A stretch of DNA of 64,000 nucleotides from Chitinispirillales bacterium. GTDB taxonomy: Bacteria > Fibrobacterota > Chitinivibrionia > Chitinivibrionales > Chitinispirillaceae. A model generated the notes under the pieces. That model had not been told where the DNA came from, did not search any database, and was given only the letters and a program-made list of their open reading frames with translations. Below are positions 35,493 through 45,707 of this stretch, piece after piece. Numbering within the stretch: the stretch's first letter is position 1; each line of letters starts with the position of its first letter. The DNA lies in contig JAIRVB010000018.1 in the NCBI GenBank assembly GCA_031254105.1, positions 1 to 64,000 of the forward strand, written 5' to 3'. The translations under genes and the position numbers were made by a program.

Positions 35493-38400
35493 TTACAAAC
35501 CTAATTTTTTCTTAAGTTCGCTGATTCTTTCCTGCTCCATAAGGATATTTCTGTCAGCTTCCATCTTTATACGCTGGAGCTGACTGATCTTCTCATCCAC
35601 ACCTATGTTCATGGTTATGATGTTGCCGATACGGCGTACGTTTCTGTCATACTCCGCGTCCCTCGAGGCCGCGGGGATAACATTACCCTCTTCATCAAGG
35701 CGCTCCTCCGGCTTCCACTCAACGATAACAATATCCTTGGCTTCTGAGGAAGGGTTAATAACATTTATCCTGTCCCTGATTTTGTCGATCCACTGGCTGT
35801 TGGCGATCCCGATATCTTTAGCCATGTGCATAGCTTCCTCATATTTCGGCAACGCGGCGTCGAGAGCTTCCAAATACTTCTCCTCAAGGAGTTCTATATA
35901 CATCTCCTTATCCTCTTCAGACATACCTCTTGGAACAGGTGAATTTTTGAATGTAAGCCCAACCTCTTCAAAAATCTGCCCGCGAAGATACGCCATCTCC
36001 ATAAGAGCCTGCATCGAAGAATCTATATAAGCGCCCTTGATATTCTGTTCCTTCGCCCAGGTAATGTTCTGGATGAAGTAATCCATCGCTCTCTCATAGT
36101 ATCTTTCGAGGCTTGAGAGAACCTTGATTTTTCCGGCGACCTTTTCCATCTCGTTTCCAAAGAGAGTCTGCTTGGCAACAGCATCGGCCATGTCATAAAA
36201 ACCTTTACCAATCATGTATGTCGCGCGAACAGTCCACTCCTCCACCCCAAGCTCAATCGCCTTGGCGTAGGACTTGGCAGGCTCCTCAAGCGCCCTTGTC
36301 TTGTTGCGCACAACTGTTCCCATCTCTTTTTCGTTTCTGGCGGTAAGCGGGATAGCGAGAAACTTTTTGTAATTAACCTCCCCCAGCATGAAGTAAGCCT
36401 GCGCAACGTTGGCAACATCGATATCGCTTGTTTTTGAGTGCTGCTCATAAACCCTTACAGCCATATTATAGTTGTCTTCAGCGTCTTTCAGGTTACCCAT
36501 GTTAAAGTAAGCGTTTCCAGCCTTAACAAGCGCCTGCACCTGCTTGTACCTGTCCGAAGTGTGCTTCTTTGCATAGTCGGAGAATACATTGGCCATCTTC
36601 GCGAACTCTTCAAGCTTCTCCCAGCAAAGACCGATTGAGAAGAACGCCTCTGCCGCAAACTCACTTGACGGGTAACGCTGAGCCAAAGCCTCATACACAT
36701 TGATAGCATTGTGGTAGTGCCTGCCCTTTTCAAAGATAAGACCCGCGTTATAAAGCGCCATGGGGGTCTGCGGATCATTTGCGTAACGTTCATAAATAAG
36801 CTCGAACATCTTTCCGGCCATATCGTACTGGTTGAGCTTCTGGTAACATTCAGATGCGCTTGACAAACTCGGAATCGCAAACTCAGCCTTGGGGATATTG
36901 TTCGCGGCTGTTAAGTAGACCTGAGCGGCTCTTTCCCATTTTTCTGTTTTCTTAAAGTTCTCAGCTGCGCGGATGTACGAATTTTCACGTATGGCTGATC
37001 TCGGAAATTTTTCGGTAAGCTGCAGAAATGTCTCAGCAGCCTTATCGAAATCCTTCTGCTCCTCAAAGCATACGCCAGCCTCAAACCATCCGCGGTCCGC
37101 CACCTGAGAGTTCGGGAACTCATTGGAGATCGCCTGAAAAGCGGTTACGGCTCCGGCCAAATTACCGCTCCTTTTAATCCCTTCGGCGTGGCGGTACATG
37201 GCGCCGGCCGCAAGGTCGATAATCTCCACATATTCATTGGAGTTAGGCGGTGTTTTGGCTATAAGAGTCTTGTATGTCTGCATCGCCATATCGAACTGAT
37301 TGTTGAATGAGTAGCTGTTTGCAAGAAGTCTTAACGCGTTAGGGGCGATCTTGGCATCCGGGTATTGGTCAACAATCTGCTTGAATACAGGGACTGCGCT
37401 TGCGTACTGTTTGGCTCCATAATGAATATTACCCGCCAAATAAAGCACTTCCGGAGCGTTGGAGCTCTTATCAAAACGCTGCTGGAACCGCAGGCAGTAA
37501 TCTATAAGCTTCTTTGTAGAAGGCAAAGCGTAGGCCTTTTCATCATCAAGACCCTCCTTAGCCATCTCTTTTTTGCGGCAGTTGTCAAGAGCTACTATAA
37601 CGTTGTATCCGGCGTCTTCCTGAGAGATAGCGACAGGGCTGCTTTTGTCCCCCTTTGTAGCCTTGAGCCTCTCAAGCTCCTCCGCGTCCATACCGAGAGT
37701 ATCGACATCAGGTATAAAAGCCGGATATTTGGAAAGATCCTCCATAGCAACGAAATTGTAGTTTTCGGCGGCCTTTTCACAGTCTCCCAGAGAGCTGTAA
37801 ATTTCCGCTACGTTATATCTGTATTCGTAAATTCTCCACTTGTCATCAGGGAACTTCTGGAAAAACTCGTTGTACCTCTTCATCGCCCTCTCATACATCG
37901 AACGGTCGCGCGTCTTCTGCGCTTCAGCATGGTAATAAAGAGCGATGGAACCCAACGCGCGGCGAACCTCAGCTCTTGACTTTTCGATAACCACACGCTG
38001 GTTTGAGTTTGCGGCGTACCACTTGCTGCCCTCACCGTAATCGTCAACAAGTTTCTCACGCTCATCATTAGCTCTCTTATGCTCCTTCTTAATTACCAGA
38101 CACTCAATAAGGTGCTGGCGGGCAATAGGCGCTTCCTTATACATGGGGAAACGCTGGAGAGCGCTTTCGAGCGCAGGTATAGCGGCGTCATACTGGCCGT
38201 GGGTTCTGTTTTTTATACCGACAGTATAAATAACCTGAGCCTCATAAGGCTTGTTGGGATGCTTCTTGAAAAATTTCATCGCCTCCTGCGCGCCGTTTTC
38301 CATATCGGAAAAAGAGATAGCCATGTATTCAAGCGCCATCTCGCGGAACTGCTTGCTTGGATAACGGTTGGCATCGCACTCAAGAACATAGCTGTGGAAA

Positions 38401-39188
38401 AGTTCAACAGCGCGGTCAAAATCACCCATACTGTAGTAGCACTCCGCGCGCCGGTAATGAGCCATCTCCCAGGAGATAGGATCAACCTCGTTTCTCTTAA
38501 CTCTTTCAAGATGCTTTGACGCCTCAACAAAGTTATGATCCATAAACGCCAGATCAGCCAAACGGAAATGCGCGCCGCTGACACGGGGGCTGTTTGGGAA
38601 ACGCTGAACAAGCTGCTGCAGAATTATCTTTGTAGTGTCAAGCGCTCCGGCCACAAGGTAAATGTTGGCCATCTGAGTAAACGCCTCAGGCAGTTTTGGA
38701 AAGGACGGATACTCACGTGTGAGCTGCCAGTACATACCCAAAGACTTGTTGTAATTGGGAACAGGAGCCCTGGGCGGGGTTCCGCGGCCCGTACGTTCAA
38801 AAGCTTTTATTTCATCATCGTGGCGTTCAACCGCTTTAACAAAATTGTCACGGTCCTGATCATAGTATAAAGAGGCGAGAGTAAACATCACATCCGCGCA
38901 ACGGTCGGTTTTTCTTACCGCACACCCCTCAAGAAGTCTCTCATAACGGGCCACGATCTCCCCAAGACTCTGCCCTGTAGGACGGCTCGCCTCAACAGTT
39001 TCATGCCTTTTCTTCTCATTCTGCTGTTTCTGGCGCAGCAACTCATTCATTCTCGCCTGCTTCTCCTCCGGCGTCATATCTTCAATCTTCTTCTGCCCTT
39101 TCTGAGCTGAAACTGAAGATACAAATACAATCAGCATGACAAAAAGAAACCGCATTACACAAGCGCCGACCCCAGATCTCCTGGACAT
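35493..39188 (-). CDS. Large periplasmic TPR protein
   Basis: 1231 aa from ATG 39188 (AAAGGAGAG upstream). Signal sequence (FLFVMLIVFVSSVSAQ), a basic coiled segment (EEKQARMNELLRQKQQ), then more than twenty TPR-like helical hairpins (e.g. GALDTTKIILQQLVQRFPNSP, FDRAVELFHSYV, DFDKAAETFLQLTEKFPRS) and a helical, acidic end (KISQLQRIKMEADRNIL). The TPR type with R/K-F-P-x-S turns is that of YbgF/BamD and Glt proteins. A scaffold in the periplasm of the machine encoded by this operon is inferred. Confidence 0.88.
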   Translation of the reverse strand: MSRRSGVGACVMRFLFVMLIVFVSSVSAQKGQKKIEDMTPEEKQARMNELLRQKQQNEKKRHETVEASRPTGQSLGEIVARYERLLEGCAVRKTDRCADVMFTLASLYYDQDRDNFVKAVERHDDEIKAFERTGRGTPPRAPVPNYNKSLGMYWQLTREYPSFPKLPEAFTQMANIYLVAGALDTTKIILQQLVQRFPNSPRVSGAHFRLADLAFMDHNFVEASKHLERVKRNEVDPISWEMAHYRRAECYYSMGDFDRAVELFHSYVLECDANRYPSKQFREMALEYMAISFSDMENGAQEAMKFFKKHPNKPYEAQVIYTVGIKNRTHGQYDAAIPALESALQRFPMYKEAPIARQHLIECLVIKKEHKRANDEREKLVDDYGEGSKWYAANSNQRVVIEKSRAEVRRALGSIALYYHAEAQKTRDRSMYERAMKRYNEFFQKFPDDKWRIYEYRYNVAEIYSSLGDCEKAAENYNFVAMEDLSKYPAFIPDVDTLGMDAEELERLKATKGDKSSPVAISQEDAGYNVIVALDNCRKKEMAKEGLDDEKAYALPSTKKLIDYCLRFQQRFDKSSNAPEVLYLAGNIHYGAKQYASAVPVFKQIVDQYPDAKIAPNALRLLANSYSFNNQFDMAMQTYKTLIAKTPPNSNEYVEIIDLAAGAMYRHAEGIKRSGNLAGAVTAFQAISNEFPNSQVADRGWFEAGVCFEEQKDFDKAAETFLQLTEKFPRSAIRENSYIRAAENFKKTEKWERAAQVYLTAANNIPKAEFAIPSLSSASECYQKLNQYDMAGKMFELIYERYANDPQTPMALYNAGLIFEKGRHYHNAINVYEALAQRYPSSEFAAEAFFSIGLCWEKLEEFAKMANVFSDYAKKHTSDRYKQVQALVKAGNAYFNMGNLKDAEDNYNMAVRVYEQHSKTSDIDVANVAQAYFMLGEVNYKKFLAIPLTARNEKEMGTVVRNKTRALEEPAKSYAKAIELGVEEWTVRATYMIGKGFYDMADAVAKQTLFGNEMEKVAGKIKVLSSLERYYERAMDYFIQNITWAKEQNIKGAYIDSSMQALMEMAYLRGQIFEEVGLTFKNSPVPRGMSEEDKEMYIELLEEKYLEALDAALPKYEEAMHMAKDIGIANSQWIDKIRDRINVINPSSEAKDIVIVEWKPEERLDEEGNVIPAASRDAEYDRNVRRIGNIITMNIGVDEKISQLQRIKMEADRNILMEQERISELKKKLGL

Positions 39189-39252
39189 TTTTCTCTCCTT
39201 TTTATTGGGCTGGGGCAAGCCCTGCCCCTACTGCCATTTTCTACCTATGTAC

Positions 39253-39317
39253 GGGCGTTGCGTGCAACGCCCTCCCTGTTTTTTCTTTGCCAAATGGGGG
39301 GTTGCGCGCAACCCCCC
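39253..39317. repeat. Two REP-like palindromes
   Basis: GGGCGTTGCGTGCAACGCCC (39253-39272) and a longer G6-TTGCGCGCAA-C6 palindrome (39296-39317) lie in the 39189-39410 gap. They match the palindrome family found at 27036. The gap also has GGGGCAAGCCCTGCCCCTAC near 39211 and GAGCGATTTATCGC near 39343. Confidence 0.8.
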
Positions 39318-39410
39318 TACAATTTTCCTATCTTCGTACAGGAGCGATTTATCGCACCCTTTTCATAATCAATCTTCGCATTGGCATGGGTGCGACGCCA
39401 CGCCGTATTA

Positions 39411-41867
39411 TTATTGCCCTTCGGCCTCAAGCTCCTGCCTGAGTCTTTCGATCTCCTCCTCCAGTCTCTCCTGTTCGCTTCTCATGCCGTCAAGCGTCCT
39501 GGAAGAGCCTCTGCTCTTAACATAGTTTGTTGCTTTGGCAAGCGCGTAAGTAGCATCGTCCACGATCTCATCCTTGCGCATGAAGAACCTCGTGTGAGAC
39601 TTCTGCATAACCTTATAATCGAAAAACTCCTTGTTCTCCTTTGCAAATACTTCGTACTCTCTCTGAAGCCCTGGCCTCTCTTCAAGTGTGCGCTGGCTTG
39701 GCTTCCTTGACGCGTTTCTTTTAATTCTATCGGCAGTCGGGCCAAACGCGTCATTCGCTTCATCAAACTGAACCTTGCGCGTCCTTACATCATTTTCGGT
39801 TAAATACGCTTTTTCTGTCGCGGCCAGGCAACGCTCAAGCGTAATAATCGCTTCGGGGAAGCGCTTTTGCAGCATAAGCGAGTAACCCTTTAACAGCTGC
39901 GCTTCAGGAACAAGCGGCGACTGGGGGTGAAGCGAAATTATTCTATCCGCTCTCTGCCACGCCAGCTGCGCCTGACCCGCCTTAATCCAGGCCCACGCGC
40001 TTCCAAGCAGCGCCTCATCGCCGTAAGGATCCGCGTTGTCAGGAACTCTGCCGTACGCCTCAACCGCTTCTCTTAGCTTGTCGCCCGCTTCAAAATACAG
40101 GTGTCCGAGCTTTAACGCAGCCGCGTGCTGAAGCATAACATCTTCAGTCCGTGAAGAGGTATCATGAATAACAATCAGAAGATTCTGTATGGCAGCCTGC
40201 ATCCTGTCGCTTTGCAGGTTTATAACAGAAAGCGTATACTGAGCGTTTTTGTAAGAAGGATCCGTAGTCTTGACTAAATCTAAAAGTCTTTTTGCTTCTT
40301 CGTGATTATCGCGCATAAACGCTATCTGGCCGGCCAGATAATGAGCTTCACCCACAATTTCGCTGTCTTCATAGAGATTTATAATAAAAGCATAGTTTCT
40401 CAGCGCCTCATCGTAAAGTTCCTCACGGTAATCAACATTCATGAGCCCGTAAAGATAATGGGCGCGCATGTCTGAAGTGGAGTACTCCTCCATCGCTTCC
40501 TTAAACACTTCGCGGGCGGTTTCATTCATGTAAAGATGCCTGTAGCTCTCTCCCATGTAGTAAACAGCTTTGTCATTAAGATAGAATGTGGGATAAAGCG
40601 CCATGAGTTTGCCGTAAGCAAAAACCGCTTCCCAGTACCTTCCCGCGTAAAAGAGGCGCATCGCTTCCTGATAGGTATCCATAGGAGCCACAACAAGCCT
40701 GTCGTAGAGACGCTTTGACTCTTTCTGCTCACGGGTTTTACCCATATCCGCAGACAAACGCAGCATCATAACCATACCGCGCTCATCCTTAAGCGTACCC
40801 TGCGCCTTTTCGACAAAACTATATCCGAAATGATAATCAAGGTTGAAATAGTTTATCATTTCAGGAAGCGGGTAGATGAAATTGTAGTTAAAACCGAGAT
40901 AAGGAATGTTATTATTTGTCCATCCGCCCTTGAACCAGATCTGAGGGATAAACATGTACTTCGCGTGAAATCCCCAGCGCGGTACAATAGGGGGCGAGGA
41001 GATCGAAAAACCTGTCGGATAATTGCCGGGGTTATTCTTTACCTCATCCTTAAGCCTCGCCATATCGCTTTTCATCCAGTTAATGTTATCATGTATGAAT
41101 TGCATCGCGTTATCAAGGATCATCTCAAAACTTGTGACAAGATTATCGTTAAGACCGCTGTAACGGATACCGAAACGGGCACGCGAGGAGGTGACAAGAT
41201 TGTCGTTGTCGGAACCAGCGATTGCGGCTACCGCGGCGGCATTCCAAGGGGTCTGGGTCGGCATAATATCAAGAAGCGCGATGCTTACTCCCAAATCCCC
41301 GAAACGGTAATGGTCAATCGGGTTGAAATATAACCCCATATCAAGACCAGGAACTTTGGAAAGCGAGGTCTCTCCAAACTGAATCTGGGAGCGGAGTTTT
41401 AAATTAGCGCCCGCCACAAACCATGGAAAAAACCTGTAGCTGTAATTACCCACGATCCACAAATCCTGAAAGGAAACCATCCCGAGCTCCCGGTACCCAT
41501 CACTGCCGGCATCAGGAACAGCTCTTTCCATGGAATTGCGCGTGTGAAGCAGGGTAAGTCCAACAGTATGGTTGAGACGTACAGGGTAATAGAGGCCAAA
41601 ATCCTGATACCCCATATTACCTCTGTCAAGACCCCAGCGGTAAAACGCCATACTGGCGTGCAACTGGTTAACTCTGTAAAGCAGCGCGGGGTTTACAAGC
41701 GCGGATGTCCAGCTGTTAAGATCCTGAGTAAAGTCAGCCTGGAAATATGGAGCGTCATAACCGCCGCCGCCATCACCAGCGCCCTCCTGCCCAATAGCGC
41801 AGACAGACAAAAGCAGTAAAGCCACAAACAAAACCCGCAGAAAACCGGCATTTTTTTTCGTTTTCAT
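39411..41867 (-). CDS. Outer-membrane barrel/TPR fusion protein
   Basis: 818 aa; GGAGGGG precedes ATG 41867. Signal peptide (LFVALLLLSVCAIGQ). Residues about 35-360 resemble a barrel of the PorV/UPF0164 type (NSWTSALVNPALLYRVNQLH, then many aromatic strands such as YSYRFFPWFVAG, GVSIALLDIMP). Residues about 385-700 are TPR-like helices (YQEAMRLFYAGRYWEAVFAYGKL; SDMRAHYLYGLMNVDYREELY), and the end is a coiled coil (RSEQERLEEEIERLRQELEAE). Fusion of a barrel to a periplasmic TPR arm would link the outer membrane to the TPR scaffold encoded next. Confidence 0.8.
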   Translation of the reverse strand: MKTKKNAGFLRVLFVALLLLSVCAIGQEGAGDGGGGYDAPYFQADFTQDLNSWTSALVNPALLYRVNQLHASMAFYRWGLDRGNMGYQDFGLYYPVRLNHTVGLTLLHTRNSMERAVPDAGSDGYRELGMVSFQDLWIVGNYSYRFFPWFVAGANLKLRSQIQFGETSLSKVPGLDMGLYFNPIDHYRFGDLGVSIALLDIMPTQTPWNAAAVAAIAGSDNDNLVTSSRARFGIRYSGLNDNLVTSFEMILDNAMQFIHDNINWMKSDMARLKDEVKNNPGNYPTGFSISSPPIVPRWGFHAKYMFIPQIWFKGGWTNNNIPYLGFNYNFIYPLPEMINYFNLDYHFGYSFVEKAQGTLKDERGMVMMLRLSADMGKTREQKESKRLYDRLVVAPMDTYQEAMRLFYAGRYWEAVFAYGKLMALYPTFYLNDKAVYYMGESYRHLYMNETAREVFKEAMEEYSTSDMRAHYLYGLMNVDYREELYDEALRNYAFIINLYEDSEIVGEAHYLAGQIAFMRDNHEEAKRLLDLVKTTDPSYKNAQYTLSVINLQSDRMQAAIQNLLIVIHDTSSRTEDVMLQHAAALKLGHLYFEAGDKLREAVEAYGRVPDNADPYGDEALLGSAWAWIKAGQAQLAWQRADRIISLHPQSPLVPEAQLLKGYSLMLQKRFPEAIITLERCLAATEKAYLTENDVRTRKVQFDEANDAFGPTADRIKRNASRKPSQRTLEERPGLQREYEVFAKENKEFFDYKVMQKSHTRFFMRKDEIVDDATYALAKATNYVKSRGSSRTLDGMRSEQERLEEEIERLRQELEAEGQ

Positions 41868-41895
41868 ATTCTATAACCCCTCCATGAAGCATACG

Positions 41896-43251
41896 TTACT
41901 TCAGCGGGATAACCTCCACTCTGCGGTTAGCGGCCCGCCCCTCTGCCGTTTCGTTAGATGAAATGGGACGTTCTTTTCCGTATCCCCGAGCCCTGATACG
42001 ATTTTGAGCGATACCGTGGGAAACAAAATAATTCATCACAGCCCTGGCCCGGCGCAAAGAGAGCGACATATTAAAGTCATCTTTGCCCTGGTTATCTGTG
42101 TGCCCTGCGATTTCAACCCTGAGATTCGGATAATACATAAGACTGGCGTATATCTTATTTAATTCTTCGTAAGACTCATCAAGGAATTCATCACTCTCTG
42201 TTCTAAAATTAACCCCGCGAAGAACAACTGTTTCGGTAATCTCCATCGGTTTCCCTTCCGGTTCCGGCACAGACTGCTCTTGCGGCGGTCCGTAAGAGGG
42301 AGCGGGAACAGGATCATTATAAGATTTCTGATAGCTCTGAGAAAAAGCCGTTTCCTCCTCAGCCTGCTGCGAGGCCATGTTCACAGGAGCAGCCTTAGCG
42401 CCAACAGCCGCAATACCGATATCGGCGCCATCCTCACCTCTGCCCTTGCACAGCGAAGAGGGCCTGAGCGAGTAGTCAAACTTTGGATACCCCGGACTGC
42501 TGAACTGCGGCGCCACTGAAATATTGGACTGCCGCACAGTTTCATTATCCGCGTTAGAGTTGTACTGTACACGGTTATTATAGAAGTTATTATTAGTAAT
42601 TCTTACCCTGCGCGAATCCGGCACCAGAAAAATCCCATACTGCTTGTTACCGCTAAAAATATTATTGCGCACCAGAACCTCTGTTCTGCCGGCCCCAAAG
42701 ATTCCGTTGTAACCGTTCTCCAGAATAACATTATTGGAAATAGAGGTGCGTGTTCCGCGCACTGATTCAAGAAAGATACCTGTCCACTCATTGCGGTAAA
42801 TTATGTTGTTAGTAATATCCGGCAAAGTTACTAAAGCGTGAATACCGGTTCCCTTATTGTCAATAATTAAATTACGGTCTATAATCGGCCTTGTATTCTT
42901 GCACAGTATGCCTGTTTTACCGTTACGGATTGTAAACCCTGTAATAGAAGCGCCGTCGGCTCCCGCAACTACCGGCCCCTTGCGGCGTCCATCTATTATG
43001 GTTGTAAGCATATCCTCGCCCACAAGCGCTACATCATCAACCAGGGTTATGTTTTCCTTGTAAAGTCCCTTTCTAACAAATACCGTATCTCCCTCCTCAG
43101 CCACATTAAGAGCAGCCTGAATTGAGGAGAAATCCTTAGGCACCGTAATCTTTTTTTGCGCCCACGCTGAAGCAGCAACCGATAAAATCAGTAAAGTTCC
43201 TGTGACTGCCAGCTGTTTTGTTTTTTTTGTGCTCATACCCGTTTTCTTCAT
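41896..43251 (-). CDS. Beta-helix protein with C-terminal OmpA domain
   Basis: 451 aa. Signal peptide (LLILSVAASAWAQ), then a NosD/DUF1565-type right-handed beta-helix at about 35-245 (IQAALNVAEEGDTVFV; NNVILENGYNGIFG; NNNFYNN), a Pro/Gln-rich linker, and an OmpA-family peptidoglycan-binding domain at about 325-451 (VEIAGHTDNQGKDDFNMSLS with Asp and Arg ligands for diaminopimelate; ARAVMNYFVSHG). The first gene of the operon, so it likely anchors the machine to peptidoglycan. The start site is uncertain: a Met at residue 6 is also possible. Confidence 0.85.
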   Translation of the reverse strand: MKKTGMSTKKTKQLAVTGTLLILSVAASAWAQKKITVPKDFSSIQAALNVAEEGDTVFVRKGLYKENITLVDDVALVGEDMLTTIIDGRRKGPVVAGADGASITGFTIRNGKTGILCKNTRPIIDRNLIIDNKGTGIHALVTLPDITNNIIYRNEWTGIFLESVRGTRTSISNNVILENGYNGIFGAGRTEVLVRNNIFSGNKQYGIFLVPDSRRVRITNNNFYNNRVQYNSNADNETVRQSNISVAPQFSSPGYPKFDYSLRPSSLCKGRGEDGADIGIAAVGAKAAPVNMASQQAEEETAFSQSYQKSYNDPVPAPSYGPPQEQSVPEPEGKPMEITETVVLRGVNFRTESDEFLDESYEELNKIYASLMYYPNLRVEIAGHTDNQGKDDFNMSLSLRRARAVMNYFVSHGIAQNRIRARGYGKERPISSNETAEGRAANRRVEVIPLK

Positions 43252-43536
43252 TAAGGGCTTAAATTGTTAGAGACCGCATTACCGGATATAGAAGTGCTGA
43301 TAATAGATAATATACTTACATAGATATTTGCGAGTCAATATCCATCTAATTCTTCTTAAGCGATATACCGCAAAATGCATATAACTAAGTGTATCTCTTT
43401 TTTTAAATCTATCTTCTTTCACTGATATGTGCAAGGTTTTTTTGCATGAATATGATAATAAAAATAAAATATAAGGTTAAAAGTCTCCCATAACCGCGGT
43501 TTTTTAATGTTTTTGGCCGCGTGGCTTTAAAAATAT

Positions 43537-43632
43537 AATGCGAAAATAGAAAGCGCTCAATAATGCGACAAAAACTCCGTCATATCTTAATTTTTTATTT
43601 TCCGCGTTCTACTGCTATCTATTTCTGCATTG
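43537..43632. repeat. MITE-like 96-bp repeat, copy 1
   Basis: Begins AATGCGAAAATAG and ends TATTTCTGCATTG, imperfect inverted ends. The interior ACAAAAACTC(C/T)(G/A)TCA(T/C)AT is shared with the copy at 54131. The rest of the 43252-43729 region is AT-rich and holds the divergent promoters; GAGGAG lies before the ATPase ATG. Confidence 0.55.
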
Positions 43633-43729
43633 ATCAGCGGATCATTTAATTTGGAGAGCGCCTTTCCAAAATGATTCCGCAGCTTTTTGCGCGGCTTTAT
43701 GTATTTTCCGCTATATATGAGGAGAAACA

Positions 43730-45424
43730 ATGAAATTAAAAAAATTGCCTTATGGTCTGCCAAATTTTGCTGATTTAATAGAAAGCGGTTACACTTATGT
43801 TGATAAAACCCGTTTTATCGAACTTTTGGAGAATGAGAGCAATCGGTTCCAGTTATTCCTGCGCCCCCGCAGATTCGGCAAAAGTCTGTTTTTATCCGTG
43901 TTGGAGAACTATTACGATCTTGGCGAAAAGGAGAAGTTTAAATCTCTTTTCGGTGATCTTTACATTGGCAAAAATCCCACGCCGGAGCAGGGAACATACG
44001 TGATTCTCGGGTTTGATTTTTCCGGCCTGGATATTTCCGGCAGTCCCCAACAATTCAGAACATCGTTTTTGAACCGTATTGAACGAAGTGTTATCGCGTT
44101 CTTTGAGAGATATGAAAATATTTTTACAAATGCCGCCGAGGAGGCGCGGGAAATTCGGGAACAAAAACCGGGTATAGGTGCATTGGATTTTGCGTATGGT
44201 GCAGCAGCGAAAGCCAAAGTTAAGATTTTCGTCATAATAGACGAATACGACCATTTTGCAAATAGACTCATTTTAATGGGTGAAGCCTACAGTAGAGAGG
44301 TGAAACCCGAAGGCACAATCAAAGCGTTTTATGAGACATTAAAAGCAGCAACCAAATCAGTAGTCAAACGGATGTTTATAACGGGTGTCAGCCCCATGAT
44401 GCTCAGCGACCTCGCGAGCAGTTTTAATATGTCAACAAATATAAGTTTGGATGATGCTTACAACGAAATGTATGGTTTTACGAAAAACGAAGTGGAGCGG
44501 CTGGCGCGTGAGACCGGTATGGATATGGATTTGATGCAAGTTGATATGGAATATTATTACAACGGTTATATGTTTAGTGATCACGGCAGCGAAAAGGTAT
44601 ATAACCCGCAGATGGTCTTATACCTGTTTGATCAAATATTGAAGTTAAAGAACCCCCCTAAAATAATTGACCCCAATCTGCGAACCGATCCGGAGCGCTT
44701 GCGCCGCTTGGCCGAAAACGAAAATAATCTGGAAACAATGATGCGTATCATAAAAGACGGCGGCATTTCTTCCAAAATAGTTGAGATGTTTTCATTAGAC
44801 AATCTCAACCGCAGCGAGTATTTTGTTTCCTATCTATTCTATCTTGGGATGCTCACAAACGGCGGTACTTTTGAGGGGTTAACATACCTTAAAATTCCTA
44901 ATTATTCCATAAAAACGCTTTATTGGGAATATTTAGCATTTTCCATACAAAATTTGGAAACAGATACAGCCCGTTATGATGAATTTATGAAAACGGTGCG
45001 GGAAATGGCTTTCAAAGGAAACGCGGCGCCCTATCTGAACTTCTTCGGAGAATTTATTTTAAAGCATCTTTCAAACAGAGACATGGCGAAGTTTGATGAG
45101 AAATACATCAAAGCCATGCTATTGGCTAACCTGCTCATGAGCGGATTGTATCTGCCCAAATCCGAAGACGAAAACATTAACGGCTATACAGATATATATC
45201 TTCAAAAGCACCCGGCAGTGAAGGATATAAAATTCGAGTACATATTTGAAGTGAAATATGTCAAAACCAACGCGGATAAAAAAGAGAAAACCTCAAAGCT
45301 CACCGAAGCGGCAACCCAAATTGAGAAATATAAAAAAGATCCGCGCTTTGCCAATAGGAATGATATAAAATTTTTCGCGCTTATCTTTGAGGGGAAAAGG
45401 GTTTACGAGGTAATGGAGATATAA
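43730..45424 (+). CDS. AAA-ATPase-like protein with PD-(D/E)xK nuclease-like C-terminus
   Basis: 564 aa. N-terminal AAA-ATPase-like domain: LPYGLPNFADLIESGYTYVD, then the Walker A-like RPRRFGKSLFLS (about 45-56) and Walker B KIFVIIDEYDHFA. The C-terminal DUF1703/PDDEXK-9 domain includes IKFEYIFEVKYVK with the E-x-K of the nuclease core. The family occurs in many copies in Bacteroidetes, Fibrobacteres and anaerobes; its function is not shown, and a defence or mobile role is often guessed. GAGGAG lies upstream of ATG 43730. It is flanked by a MITE-like copy on the left. Confidence 0.85.
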   Translation: MKLKKLPYGLPNFADLIESGYTYVDKTRFIELLENESNRFQLFLRPRRFGKSLFLSVLENYYDLGEKEKFKSLFGDLYIGKNPTPEQGTYVILGFDFSGLDISGSPQQFRTSFLNRIERSVIAFFERYENIFTNAAEEAREIREQKPGIGALDFAYGAAAKAKVKIFVIIDEYDHFANRLILMGEAYSREVKPEGTIKAFYETLKAATKSVVKRMFITGVSPMMLSDLASSFNMSTNISLDDAYNEMYGFTKNEVERLARETGMDMDLMQVDMEYYYNGYMFSDHGSEKVYNPQMVLYLFDQILKLKNPPKIIDPNLRTDPERLRRLAENENNLETMMRIIKDGGISSKIVEMFSLDNLNRSEYFVSYLFYLGMLTNGGTFEGLTYLKIPNYSIKTLYWEYLAFSIQNLETDTARYDEFMKTVREMAFKGNAAPYLNFFGEFILKHLSNRDMAKFDEKYIKAMLLANLLMSGLYLPKSEDENINGYTDIYLQKHPAVKDIKFEYIFEVKYVKTNADKKEKTSKLTEAATQIEKYKKDPRFANRNDIKFFALIFEGKRVYEVMEI

Positions 45425-45707
45425 AGCGTTATTGATAGCATGTAACAAGAGATCAATTTTATATCAAATATAACTTTGGAAAGTAAAATATGAATACAAA
45501 ACAGGAAAGGTCAGAACTCTTCAGGTTTTTTCAATAGATATCGGAGTGTTGAAATTCAATGGTACAACGCTGTTCAAGCGATCCAGTTGTAATCAGTTTA
45601 AGCCGCCCGGGCTCAACCATATTGTATCTTTAATAATCAAAAACACAACCCTTTATATTGAAATAAGCAAGGTACGGCACAGAAGGCGAAGTTATTGCAG
45701 GAGATCA

